From positions 1-16,242 of the forward strand of contig UQXK01000038.1 of assembly GCA_900544985.1 (NCBI GenBank): a stretch of DNA of 16,242 nucleotides, given 5' to 3'. Positions 7,602-14,839 of this stretch are shown here, piece by piece. Positions within the stretch are counted from its first letter, which is position 1. The number at the start of each line of letters is the position of its first letter. The notes under the pieces were generated by a model. The model was not told the DNA's origin and searched no databases. It saw only the letters and a list, made by a program, of their open reading frames with translations. The DNA is from an uncultured Eubacteriales bacterium (GTDB taxonomy: Bacteria > Bacillota > Clostridia > Oscillospirales > CAG-272). Position numbers and translations under genes: made by a program.

Positions 7602-8816
7602 TCAAGAAAGGGAAGAGTAAACGTCGATTATGCGCTTCGGGAGCTTTTCGCGGATAAAATCGCTCTTTGCCATGATTGAAGCCGCCTCTTTGAGAGTTGA
7701 CGGTAGCTTTTCGAGCTTTTCGGTAATGTCGGCGTTGGCGCTGTAAAGATTTATGTCCGTGCTGGCGGGCGGGGTAAGTCCCTTTTCCACACCGTCGAGT
7801 CCCGCGTAAATGAGAAGCGCATATGCAAGGTACGGGTTTGCCGTGGGATCGGGAGAGCGGAGCTCTATTCTTGTTCTGTCGTTGCTTGCCGCCGGGATTC
7901 GGATAAGCTGAGAACGGTTTTCTGGAGACCATGTTATATATTTTGGCGCTTTGTCCGAACCGAAACGCTTGTAGGATTCTTTCGTGGGGTTGAGAAAAAC
8001 GGTCATTTCGCGAATGTGGGAAAGTATGCCCGCCATAAACGGCATAAATAATTCTTTTCCGTCGACGGAGCTGGGGGAAATGTTTATATGCATACCGTTT
8101 CCGCTTTTTATGTCTATCGGCTTCGGAGAAAACGACGCCACAAGACCGTTTCTTGCCGCTATATTTCCCACGGCGTTTTTAAAAGTTATTGAATTGTCGG
8201 CGGAAGAGAGCGCGTCGCTGTATCTGAAATCTATTTCGTTTTGACCGGGACCTTCTTCGTGGTGAGAGCTTTCCGGTTTTATTCCCATGCTTTCGAGTGT
8301 AAGGCATATTTCGCGCCTTACATTTTCCCCTTTGTCAAGAGGGGAAGTGTCCATGTATCCGGCAAAATCGAGCGGAACGCCCGTAGAATTGCCGCGTTCG
8401 TCGGCGTGGAAGAGATAAAATTCAAATTCAGCTCCGAAAAAGCACATGACGCCTTTCTTTTTTGCCGCGTCGATTGCTTTCTTCAATATATATCTTGTGT
8501 CAAATTCGCATATTTTTCCGTCGGGATGTTTTACCGTGCAGAAAATTCTCGCGACTCTCCCGTCGGAGGGACGCCACGGCATGACCGCAAATGTAGACGG
8601 TTCGGGGAAGAGGAAAAGATCCGATTTTTCCGCGTCTCCGAATCCGCGCACTGCGGACGCGTCGAAAGAAATGCCGTATTTGAAAGCGCGTTCGAGCTCT
8701 TCCGGCATTATCGCTATGTTTTTCTGAACGCCGTATGCGTCGCAAAAAGTCAGGCGGATGAATTTTACGTCTTCCTCGCGAACATAGTCTATGATCTCTT
8801 CATAGGTGTACAGCAT
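7602..8816 (-). CDS. glnA: Type I glutamine synthetase, short at the C-terminus
   Basis: 404 residues. Joins ammonia to glutamate using ATP. Active-site motifs are present: FDASAVRGF (Asp50/Ser53 equivalents), FGAEFEFYLF, EEGPGQNEIDF, GNGMHINIS, NRSQLIRIPAA and RIELRSPDPTANPYLA. Like Bacillus GlnA it lacks an adenylylation region. Two things are unusual. The flap that normally reads RLVPGYEAP, with a catalytic Glu, reads RFGSDKAP. The protein also ends at DVYSSLS, about 40 residues before the usual 444-residue end, so the tail that helps dodecamer assembly in this family is missing. The stop codon abuts the 11-bp hairpin of the element at 7431-7601. AAGGAG precedes the ATG at 8816. The leader carries an attenuator (8884-8962). 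Confidence 0.93.
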   Translation of the reverse strand: MLYTYEEIIDYVREEDVKFIRLTFCDAYGVQKNIAIMPEELERAFKYGISFDASAVRGFGDAEKSDLFLFPEPSTFAVMPWRPSDGRVARIFCTVKHPDGKICEFDTRYILKKAIDAAKKKGVMCFFGAEFEFYLFHADERGNSTGVPLDFAGYMDTSPLDKGENVRREICLTLESMGIKPESSHHEEGPGQNEIDFRYSDALSSADNSITFKNAVGNIAARNGLVASFSPKPIDIKSGNGMHINISPSSVDGKELFMPFMAGILSHIREMTVFLNPTKESYKRFGSDKAPKYITWSPENRSQLIRIPAASNDRTRIELRSPDPTANPYLAYALLIYAGLDGVEKGLTPPASTDINLYSANADITEKLEKLPSTLKEAASIMAKSDFIREKLPKRIIDVYSSLS

Positions 8817-8883
8817 TTTTACTCCTTTTTAAAATCGAATCGATTTTTTGTTGATATATAATATCGTAGATTTTTTCTTTGTT

Positions 8884-8962
8884 ATAAAAATAAAAAAGCA
8901 AAGGAAAGCCGCGTATGTAAAAAGGGTAAGAATCCCTCCTTGCTATACGAACTCCTTTGTTC
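8884..8962 (-). promoter_or_regulatory. glnA leader attenuator with candidate ANTAR dual hexaloop hairpins
   Basis: Read on the minus strand. P1 is GAAC-AAAGGA-GTTC (8962-8949). After seven bases comes P2, AAGG-AGGGAT-TCTT (8941-8928). Both loops have six bases with A at position 1 and G at position 4, the ANTAR target pattern. P2 uses the 5' arm of an alternative terminator, GCAAGGA (8943-8937) pairing with TCCTTTGC (8905-8898, one bulge), followed by a T-rich run (8897-8884). Forming P2 would therefore prevent termination. P2 is short and closed by a G-T pair, which weakens the case. No clean -35 was found; an AT-rich TATAAA at 8978-8973 could be the -10. A further hairpin of ATCGATTCGAT type sits just before the ribosome binding site. 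Confidence 0.5.
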
Positions 8963-9027
8963 CGATAATATTTTTATAATGTAAGTGAAAATGCTTGCTT
9001 GCAAGGGCATTTTCGTGTAATTTTCAA

Positions 9028-9113
9028 TATAAATGCGTTTTTCGAAGGAAAAACGAAGCGGCGAAATGCCGCAAAACAAAAATCTCATTTTTGTTCATTT
9101 AAATATTATAATA
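9028..9113. repeat. 86-base three-hairpin direct repeat, copy 1
   Basis: 81 of 86 bases are identical to copy 2 at 9171-9256. In order it holds hairpin a (CGTTTTTC-GAAG-GAAAAACG), hairpin b (GCGGCG-AAA-TGCCGC), hairpin c (AACAAAAAT-CTC-ATTTTTGTT) and an AT-rich end containing TATAAT. An open frame runs through it but shows no ribosome binding site and is not credible as a gene. A separate strong hairpin lies just left, at 8987-9014 (GAAAATGC/GCATTTTC). Confidence 0.85.
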
Positions 9114-9170
9114 AAAGCGAAATTTGCTGTAAGCGCGGAGCATTTACAAGCAAATAAGCGAAAATTCAAA

Positions 9171-9256
9171 TATAAATGCGTTTTTCGAAGGAAAAACGGA
9201 GCGGCAAACTGCCGCGAAACAAAAATCTAATTTTTGTTCATTTAAATATTATAATA
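9171..9256. repeat. 86-base three-hairpin direct repeat, copy 2
   Basis: Offset 143 bases from copy 1. The five differences leave every stem intact: the G-T pair in hairpin b becomes A-T (GCGGCA-AAC-TGCCGC), and the others fall in loops or between hairpins. The 57-base spacer (9114-9170) holds another stem (TTTGC-TGTAA at 9123-9132 with TTACA-A-GCAAA at 9144-9154). The preserved pairing suggests selection on structure, or a recent duplication of a dispersed palindromic element. Confidence 0.85.
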
Positions 9257-9324
9257 TAAAAAAGCGTTTGTCAAGGGAATTGAAAAAAGTTTTTTTGTCG
9301 AGAAAAGAATTTTTTCAAAAGATG

Positions 9325-9353
9325 TTGACAAACCGTAAAAGGTGTGATAGAAT
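9325..9353 (+). promoter_or_regulatory. glnN promoter
   Basis: TTGACA (9325-9330), 17-base spacer, TAGAAT (9348-9353): a strong sigma-A promoter with a predicted start near 9360, about 90 bases before the glnN ATG and about 10 bases before the attenuator. Confidence 0.88.
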
Positions 9354-9368
9354 ACGCAATATGAGAAA

Positions 9369-9413
9369 CGGCAAGGACGCCGCGAAACCTTTCGCGTTGT
9401 CTTTGCCCTTTTT
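9369..9413 (+). terminator. glnN leader attenuator with competing ANTAR-type hairpin
   Basis: GGCAAGGAC (9370-9378) pairs fully with GTCTTTGCC (9399-9407), one G-T pair included. The inner stem CGCGAAA/TTTCGCG (9381-9396) extends it, and CTTTTT follows: a strong terminator lying between promoter and gene. An alternative hairpin CGGC-AAGGAC-GCCG (9369-9382) uses the same 5' arm. It has a six-base loop with A at position 1 and G at position 4, the ANTAR recognition pattern, so a protein holding it would permit read-through into glnN. Only one such hairpin is visible after the predicted start, whereas classical ANTAR targets have two. Confidence 0.75.
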
Positions 9414-9448
9414 GTTACTATCAAACTTTTTTCAGAGGAGTGATCGCA

Positions 9449-11536
9449 ATGAAAAACATACCTGAGCTTTTCGGCAGTCTTGTTTTTAACGACACTGTTA
9501 TGAAGGCTCGCCTTCCCAAGGAAACATACCGCTTGTTAAAACGTACAATGGCGGACGGCAAGCATCTTGACCTTTCCGTTGCAAACGTAGTTGCCAATGC
9601 CATGAAGGATTGGGCTACCGAGAACGGAGCAACACACTTTACGCATTGGTTCCAGCCTCTTACGGGCGTTACGGCAGAGAAGCATGACAGCTTTATCGCT
9701 CCCGCCGACGACGGCAAGGTAATAATGGAGTTTTCCGGTAAAGAGCTTGTCCGCGGAGAGCCGGACGCATCGAGTTTCCCCTCGGGCGGACTTCGTTCCA
9801 CATTTGAAGCGCGCGGTTATACCGCTTGGGATCCTACATCTTATGCTTTTATAAAAGACGACACACTCTGTATTCCCACGGCGTTCTGCTCCTACGGCGG
9901 AGAGGCGCTCGATAAAAAAACACCGCTCCTTCGTTCGATGGAAGCGATCAACAAACAGGCGCTTCGCGTTCTTAAACTTTTCGGTTCCGATGCGACATCG
10001 GTCAAAACGACAGTCGGACCCGAACAGGAATATTTCCTTATAGATCAGAAGGTAGAGCGTCCCGACCTTATATATTGCGGCAGAACACTTTTCGGCGCGA
10101 AACCTCCGAAAGGTCAGGAGCTTGACGACCACTACTTCGGTTCCATAAAACCGAGAGTAGCCGCTTTTATGAGAGAGCTTGACGAAGAACTCTGGAAACT
10201 CGGCGTGCTTGCAAAAACAGAGCACAACGAAGTCGCACCCGCTCAGCACGAGCTTGCTCCCATATTTGCCACGACAAATATAGCATGCGATCACAACCAG
10301 CTCACAATGGAGCTTATGAAGAATATAGCGCGCAAGCACGGTCTTGTTTGCCTGCTTCATGAAAAACCGTTTGCCGGAGTAAACGGAAGCGGCAAGCACA
10401 ATAACTGGTCCATTTCTACAAATACAGGAGTAAACCTTCTCGAACCCGGCGAAACTCCTCATGAAAACGCACAGTTCATTCTTTTCCTTTGCGCTGTAAT
10501 AAAAGCGGTAGACGAATATCAGGATATGCTCCGTATATCCGTCGCTTCCGCAGGAAACGACCATCGTCTCGGCGCGTCCGAAGCACCTCCCGCAGTGGTT
10601 TCCATATTCCTCGGAAGCGAGCTTACGGAAATACTCGATTCCATGGAAAATGATTCTTCTTACGACGCAAAAGAGAAAACTCCTTTGAGGATAGGCGTTC
10701 ACGTTCTTCCCAAATTCCCGAAGGATACGACAGACAGAAACAGAACGTCTCCGTTCGCTTTCACCGGAAACAAATTCGAATTCCGTATGCCCGGTTCGTC
10801 TCTTTCCGTCGCAGGAGTCAACGTTGTTCTCAATACAGCTGTTGCAAAAGAGCTTGAAGGTTTTGCCGATGTTCTCGAAGGCGCAGAGGATTTCCAAAGC
10901 GCGCTCCATGCACTTATCGCAAAGACCATAAAAGAACACAAGAGAATAATCTTCAACGGAAACGGTTACGACGACGCGTGGATCAAAGAAGCGACGGAAG
11001 TTCGCGGTCTTTCCAATCTCAAAACGACTCCCGATGCCATAAGTCACTTCCTTGACAAGAAGAATGTTGAACTTTTCACATCTCTTAAAGTTTTCTCTGA
11101 AACTGAGATGAGATCCCGCCGCGATATATTCATGGAAAACTATTGCAAGATAATCAAGATAGAGGCTCTTACAATGGTAGAGATGGCGGAAAAACAGTTT
11201 ATTCCCGCAATGTCGAAATATACAAGGTCGCTTTCTACGACGGCTCTTGCCAAAAAGTCGTTTGTGCCGAGCGCAGACTGCACATTTGAAGAAAAGACGG
11301 TCACAAGACTTTCTTCTCTTACTTCAATTGCTTACAGCGAAGTAAACGACCTTTCTTCCGCAATAATGGCGCTTAACACAATAGGAAATGTCACGGAAGA
11401 AGCGTTCTACATAAAAGATAAGATAGTTCCCGCAATGAATGTTCTCCGTGCCACGGTAGACGAGGCAGAGACGATATGCGGCGCGGAATATTGGCCCGTT
11501 CCCACATACGGCGAGCTTTTGTTCAGCGTAAAATAA
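9449..11536 (+). CDS. glnN: Type III glutamine synthetase
   Basis: 695 residues, typical of the large GSIII class found in Bacteroidetes, cyanobacteria and clostridia. The ATG at 9449 is chosen because AGAGGAG ends eight bases upstream; the GTG at 9440 overlaps that site. The protein starts MKNIPELFGSLVFNDTVMK, the GSIII N-terminal signature. The catalytic core follows: GPEQEYFLID, HNEVAPAQHELAPIF, NGSGKHNNWSIST (nucleotide and ammonia site) and FRMPGSS. It is a second, unrelated-length enzyme for making glutamine from glutamate, ammonia and ATP. It is divergent from glnA and is controlled by its own promoter and an attenuator (9369-9413). Having two synthetases beside an ANTAR regulator suggests that supply is switched by nitrogen status. 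Confidence 0.97.
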   Translation: MKNIPELFGSLVFNDTVMKARLPKETYRLLKRTMADGKHLDLSVANVVANAMKDWATENGATHFTHWFQPLTGVTAEKHDSFIAPADDGKVIMEFSGKELVRGEPDASSFPSGGLRSTFEARGYTAWDPTSYAFIKDDTLCIPTAFCSYGGEALDKKTPLLRSMEAINKQALRVLKLFGSDATSVKTTVGPEQEYFLIDQKVERPDLIYCGRTLFGAKPPKGQELDDHYFGSIKPRVAAFMRELDEELWKLGVLAKTEHNEVAPAQHELAPIFATTNIACDHNQLTMELMKNIARKHGLVCLLHEKPFAGVNGSGKHNNWSISTNTGVNLLEPGETPHENAQFILFLCAVIKAVDEYQDMLRISVASAGNDHRLGASEAPPAVVSIFLGSELTEILDSMENDSSYDAKEKTPLRIGVHVLPKFPKDTTDRNRTSPFAFTGNKFEFRMPGSSLSVAGVNVVLNTAVAKELEGFADVLEGAEDFQSALHALIAKTIKEHKRIIFNGNGYDDAWIKEATEVRGLSNLKTTPDAISHFLDKKNVELFTSLKVFSETEMRSRRDIFMENYCKIIKIEALTMVEMAEKQFIPAMSKYTRSLSTTALAKKSFVPSADCTFEEKTVTRLSSLTSIAYSEVNDLSSAIMALNTIGNVTEEAFYIKDKIVPAMNVLRATVDEAETICGAEYWPVPTYGELLFSVK

Positions 11537-11582
11537 TTTAAAATATTTGTCACCGCGATGAAAGTCGCAGAATACAAATAAA

Positions 11583-11607
11583 ATTCGGGGAAATATTTTC
11601 TCCGAAT
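11583..11607. terminator. Hairpin after glnN, weak terminator candidate
   Basis: An 11-bp stem (ATTCGGGGAAA with TTTCTCCGAAT, loop TAT) lies 46 bases after the glnN stop. The T-rich tail is on the minus-strand side only, so termination of glnN here is uncertain. A smaller GCGAT-GAAA-GTCGC hairpin precedes it near 11559. Confidence 0.4.
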
Positions 11608-11626
11608 GCGGCAGAATCCGTATGAT
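11598..11626 (+). promoter_or_regulatory. Possible promoter for the T-box-asnB transcript
   Basis: TATGAT (11621-11626) matches five of six -10 bases and starts transcription about 20 bases before the T-box. The -35 region 17 bases upstream (TTCTCC) is poor. Confidence 0.35.
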
Positions 11627-11654
11627 TTTACTTTTGTTACGGATTTTGCCCGAA

Positions 11655-12066
11655 ACAAAAAGGCATTGATGAAGAAAAGTAAGGCGAAGATTCCTCAAAG
11701 AGAGTGCGCAGACGGTGAGAGGCGCGCAGGATAAACGCACGAAAGAACACTTCGGAGCCGCAAACAGAAAATGTTTTGTTGTTATCAAAGATATAGATAT
11801 TGCGCTTTATACGGCGTGAGAAAGATGTCTTTTTCACGGCGGAATTATCCGCCGCCGAGATTTTGAATAATTGTGATAACTCCGATTTATTCAAGCGTAT
11901 AAATGACAAAACATGAGTAAGGGCGCCGTAAACCGCGCGTGAGACGGCAAGGGTCTTCGCTTTTTGCGAGTACCTGAAAGTGACCGCTTTTTGGCGGTAA
12001 AATAGGTGGTACCGCGGACACAGCTCTGTTCGTCCTATTTTCTTAGGAGACAGAGCTGTGTTATTT
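11655..12066 (+). promoter_or_regulatory. T-box riboswitch, asparagine-specific
   Basis: Stem I is closed by ACAAAA..CATT (11655-11667) with AATG-TTTTGT (11770-11779). It contains the GATGAAGA bend, an AGAGAG distal motif and GGTGA. In the specifier region GGAGCCGC-A-AAC-AGA, the triplet AAC (11763-11765) is an Asn codon. The T-box itself, AGGTGGTACCGCG, is at 12004-12016. The antiterminator pairs AAAATAGG (11999-12006) with CCTATTTT (12034-12041). The competing terminator pairs ACACAGCTCTGT (12018-12029) with ACAGAGCTGTGT (12050-12061), followed by a T-rich run. Uncharged tRNA-Asn would favour read-through into asnB, so the switch senses the product of the gene it controls. Confidence 0.95.
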
Positions 12067-12091
12067 TATTATTAAAAAAGAGGTATTGCTT

Positions 12092-13669
12092 ATGTGTGCT
12101 ATTATCGGTTTTGAAAAGTATTCTCATTCCAAAGAGGAATTTATGCGCGGCTTTGCCGCAACTGTATCGCGCGGTCCCGATATGTCCCGCGTCATCGACA
12201 CCGGAAACGGTTATCTCGGATTTCACCGTCTTGCGATAATGGGTCTTGATGAAAGCGGTATGCAGCCGTTTTCTCTTGACGGCAACTATCTTGTCTGCAA
12301 CGGCGAGATATACGGTTTTCGCAAGATAAAAAAAGAGCTTGAAAGCGAATATACTTTCAAAAGCGAATCGGACTGCGAAATACTTCTCCCGATGTATGAA
12401 AAATACGGTCTTTCGATGTTTGAGAAGCTCGACGCGGAGTTCGCGCTTATAATTTACGACAAAAAGACAGGGAAGCTCATCGCCGCGCGCGATCCGATAG
12501 GTATTCGTCCGCTGTTTTACGCCGTCGGCAAGGACGGAGAAATGATGTTTGCTTCGGAAGCAAAGAACCTTATAGGTCTTTCCGACAAAATCATGCCTTT
12601 TCCTCCCGGTCATTATTATGCGGACGGAAAATTTGTATGCTACAACGATATCGCAAAGCGCGAGACTCCCGTTTCCGATGACATAGATACCGTCTGCCGC
12701 AAAATCCATGACAAACTCGTAGCGGGAATAGAAAAACGCCTCGATTCGGACGCTCCTCTCGGATTTCTTCTTTCCGGCGGACTTGATTCGTCTCTTGTCT
12801 GCTCGGTATCTTCTAAATTGATGAAGAAAAAGATACGCACCTTCGCAATAGGAATGAGCGAGGACGCGATAGACCTTAAATACGCAAAAGAGGTTGCGGA
12901 CTATATAGGCAGCGATCACACGGAGATAATAATAGACAAAGACAAGGTCATATCGTCTTTGGAGGAGGTCGTAAGCATTCTCGGAACTTATGACATAACT
13001 ACGATAAGAGCGAGCATGGGAATGTATCTTATCTGCCGCGCGATACACGAAACGACGGACGTGCGCGTTCTTCTCACGGGGGAAATTTCGGATGAGATAT
13101 TCGGATACAAGTATACGGATTTTGCGCCCGATGCCGAAGCGTTCCAGAGCGAGGCGGAAAAGAGACTTTCGGAGCTTTATATGTACGATGTTCTCCGTGC
13201 CGACAGGTGTATTTCCGCAAACTCCATGGAGGCGAGAGTTCCGTTCGGAGACCTCGATTTTGTAAAATATGTAATGAGCATACCCGCGTCCATGAAGATG
13301 AACACCTACGGAAAGGGAAAATATCTTCTTCGCCGTGCCTTTGAGGGGGATTATCTTCCCGAAAACATACTCTGGCGTGAAAAAGCCGCATTCTCCGACG
13401 CGGTAGGTCATTCCATGGTCGACTATATAAAGGAATACGCCGCGTCCCTGTACACAGATGAAGAATTTGAAGAGAAGCGCAAAAAATATACCTTCGCCGC
13501 TCCGTTTACGAAAGAGTCGCTTCTTTACCGCGAGCTTTTCGAAAAATATTATTCCGGACAGGCGGAAATGGTAAAAGATTTCTGGATGCCGAACAAATCA
13601 TGGGAAAACTGCGATGTAGACGATCCGTCGGCAAGAGTTCTCAAAAACTACGGCGCGAGCGGAAAATAA
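12092..13669 (+). CDS. asnB: Asparagine synthase (glutamine-hydrolysing)
   Basis: 525 residues, close to E. coli AsnB (about 554). Makes asparagine from aspartate, ATP and glutamine. The ATG at 12092 is chosen over an upstream in-frame TTG at 12086 because it leaves Cys as residue 2, the N-terminal nucleophile, and AAGAGGT lies just upstream. Glutaminase domain (about 1-190): MCAIIGFE, SRGPDMS, FHRLAIMG, NGEIYG, SDCEILL. Synthetase domain: the pyrophosphate loop FLLSGGLDSSLVCS near residue 225, then LLTGEISDEIFGYKY and SMEARVPFGD. Expression is controlled by the asparagine T-box. No strong terminator follows, only a weak ATTGTT/AACAAT stem near 13675-13693. Confidence 0.97.
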   Translation: MCAIIGFEKYSHSKEEFMRGFAATVSRGPDMSRVIDTGNGYLGFHRLAIMGLDESGMQPFSLDGNYLVCNGEIYGFRKIKKELESEYTFKSESDCEILLPMYEKYGLSMFEKLDAEFALIIYDKKTGKLIAARDPIGIRPLFYAVGKDGEMMFASEAKNLIGLSDKIMPFPPGHYYADGKFVCYNDIAKRETPVSDDIDTVCRKIHDKLVAGIEKRLDSDAPLGFLLSGGLDSSLVCSVSSKLMKKKIRTFAIGMSEDAIDLKYAKEVADYIGSDHTEIIIDKDKVISSLEEVVSILGTYDITTIRASMGMYLICRAIHETTDVRVLLTGEISDEIFGYKYTDFAPDAEAFQSEAEKRLSELYMYDVLRADRCISANSMEARVPFGDLDFVKYVMSIPASMKMNTYGKGKYLLRRAFEGDYLPENILWREKAAFSDAVGHSMVDYIKEYAASLYTDEEFEEKRKKYTFAAPFTKESLLYRELFEKYYSGQAEMVKDFWMPNKSWENCDVDDPSARVLKNYGASGK

Positions 13670-13697
13670 TAAGAATTGTTGAATATAAACAATAGTG

Positions 13698-13726
13698 TTG
13701 ACTGATTTTGAAATATATGGTATACT
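13698..13726 (+). promoter_or_regulatory. Strong promoter for the small membrane protein gene
   Basis: TTGACT (13698-13703), 17 bases, then TGG-TATACT (-10 at 13721-13726, extended by TGG). The gene is a separate transcription unit from asnB. Confidence 0.88.
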
Positions 13727-13757
13727 TATAACAGTAAATGTTATGAGAGGTGATATC

Positions 13758-14213
13758 ATGTCTTCAAAAGCAAAAAGATTTTTATGCATTGTGATAGTGT
13801 TGCTTGTTATAACAAATATTATCACTCTGGGCTTTCTGATTTCAAGCCGTCGGAATTTGAAATCCGAACATGAATTTCACGAAATCCGTTTTTGGCAAGC
13901 TTATCAAGAATTGTGGAGCGTTATAAGAGTATACTGCTCGTCGGACGATTATAAAGATGAGACAGAAATGTTTGCTTACACATACCGTTTAAAACTGGCG
14001 ATGGAAACTCCTTATACTTATTCCGTTGGAAGCGAACAGATGTACCGCCGCAATGTCACGGATACTCTTTGCAGGTGGGCATATGACGGAACCTTGAAGG
14101 AAAACTTCACCGACGAAATGCACGCTCAGATGACGGAAGTCCTGAATTTGCATTTGCAGCATATGGATACACTTGAAGCTTTCAAAAAGCTTTCCGAAAT
14201 GGTCTTAAAGTAA
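13758..14213 (+). CDS. Small membrane-anchored protein of unknown function
   Basis: 151 residues from the ATG at 13758, which has AGAGGTGAT upstream. Earlier in-frame starts fall inside the promoter. A basic N-terminus (SSKAKR) is followed by one strongly hydrophobic segment (about residues 8-28), an uncleaved anchor or signal. The remaining 120 or so residues are polar, rich in aromatic and acidic residues, probably helical and outside the membrane. I recognise no family. It has its own strong promoter and terminator, so it is an independent single-gene unit. Confidence 0.8.
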   Translation: MSSKAKRFLCIVIVLLVITNIITLGFLISSRRNLKSEHEFHEIRFWQAYQELWSVIRVYCSSDDYKDETEMFAYTYRLKLAMETPYTYSVGSEQMYRRNVTDTLCRWAYDGTLKENFTDEMHAQMTEVLNLHLQHMDTLEAFKKLSEMVLK

Positions 14214-14221
14214 AATAATAA

Positions 14222-14257
14222 AAAACATTCGGATTTTTCCGAATGTTTTTTCTTTTT
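14222..14257 (+). terminator. Terminator of the small membrane protein gene
   Basis: AAAACATTCGG (14222-14232) and CCGAATGTTTT (14239-14249) form an 11-bp stem with loop ATTTTT, followed by TTCTTTTT: a classic Rho-independent terminator nine bases after the stop codon. Confidence 0.93.
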
Positions 14258-14312
14258 GCCAATATATATTTAGAAGCAACATATCATTTTTCCGTTTTTT
14301 CAGAGGTGGCGC

Positions 14313-14774
14313 ATGAGAAAGAGAGTATATTTGTTTCTTTTTTTGTTTTTGATATTGTTTTCTCTTGTGTCGTGCGGAGAAAATAATAAATCCACATTTG
14401 ATATATCGGTCAGGGTTTCCGAAAAATTCCCGTTCAAATACGGTAAGGTCTATTCGGACGAGTTCGAAAAGGAAGACGAATTTTATTTCGGCGACGATTT
14501 GAAGAAGATTATTTTCGGGGATAACTTCGATAAATTTACATATATAGAATCGGTGAGCGGGTACTTTTCGCGCGATATGGTGTCGGGTTCGGAATTTATT
14601 GCGGTGAGACTTACGGACCGTTCTCACAGGGCGGAGATAACGGCGTGTTTTTACCGCAGGGCGGCTCTCAAAACCGATATGGAAACGCGCGTCATATGCG
14701 AAGGGAATTTTGTGTTTTTCATATGCGATAGATATGCCGAAAATATATCGAAATACGCTGTTTCTCTTGTGTAG
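14313..14774 (+). CDS. Small predicted lipoprotein of unknown function
   Basis: 153 residues. The N-terminus MRKRVYLF, a long hydrophobic core and the lipobox LVSC (Cys near residue 21) mark it as an exported lipoprotein anchored to the outer face of the membrane. The mature part (about 130 residues) is rich in Phe, Tyr, Asp and Glu and matches no family I know. AGAGGTG precedes the ATG. It lies between two intergenic stretches and probably forms its own transcript. A weak AT-rich palindrome (GATAAAATTTTATC, 14807-14820, followed by a T-run) may end it. Confidence 0.78.
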   Translation: MRKRVYLFLFLFLILFSLVSCGENNKSTFDISVRVSEKFPFKYGKVYSDEFEKEDEFYFGDDLKKIIFGDNFDKFTYIESVSGYFSRDMVSGSEFIAVRLTDRSHRAEITACFYRRAALKTDMETRVICEGNFVFFICDRYAENISKYAVSLV

Positions 14775-14839
14775 TGGCGAAGATTTTTTATAATATAAAA
14801 TTTTAAGATAAAATTTTATCAATTTTTTTAAAATTCCAC

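Noticed and set aside
9107..9112. TATAAT at the end of each 86-base repeat as a promoter
   Set aside because: No -35-like hexamer lies 16-18 bases upstream in either copy; this is an ordinary AT-rich end.
9033..9230. 65-codon frame across the 86-base repeats
   Set aside because: No ribosome binding site; the frame follows from the repeat hairpins and the product differs between the two copies.
9536..11047. 503-codon open frame on the minus strand inside glnN
   Set aside because: It is antisense to an unambiguous GSIII gene, has no ribosome binding site, and its product is Cys/Arg/Phe-rich and unlike any protein: a codon-bias shadow.
12035..13411. 458-codon open frame antisense to asnB
   Set aside because: It covers the complement of asnB and part of the T-box, with no start signals. 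Shadow.
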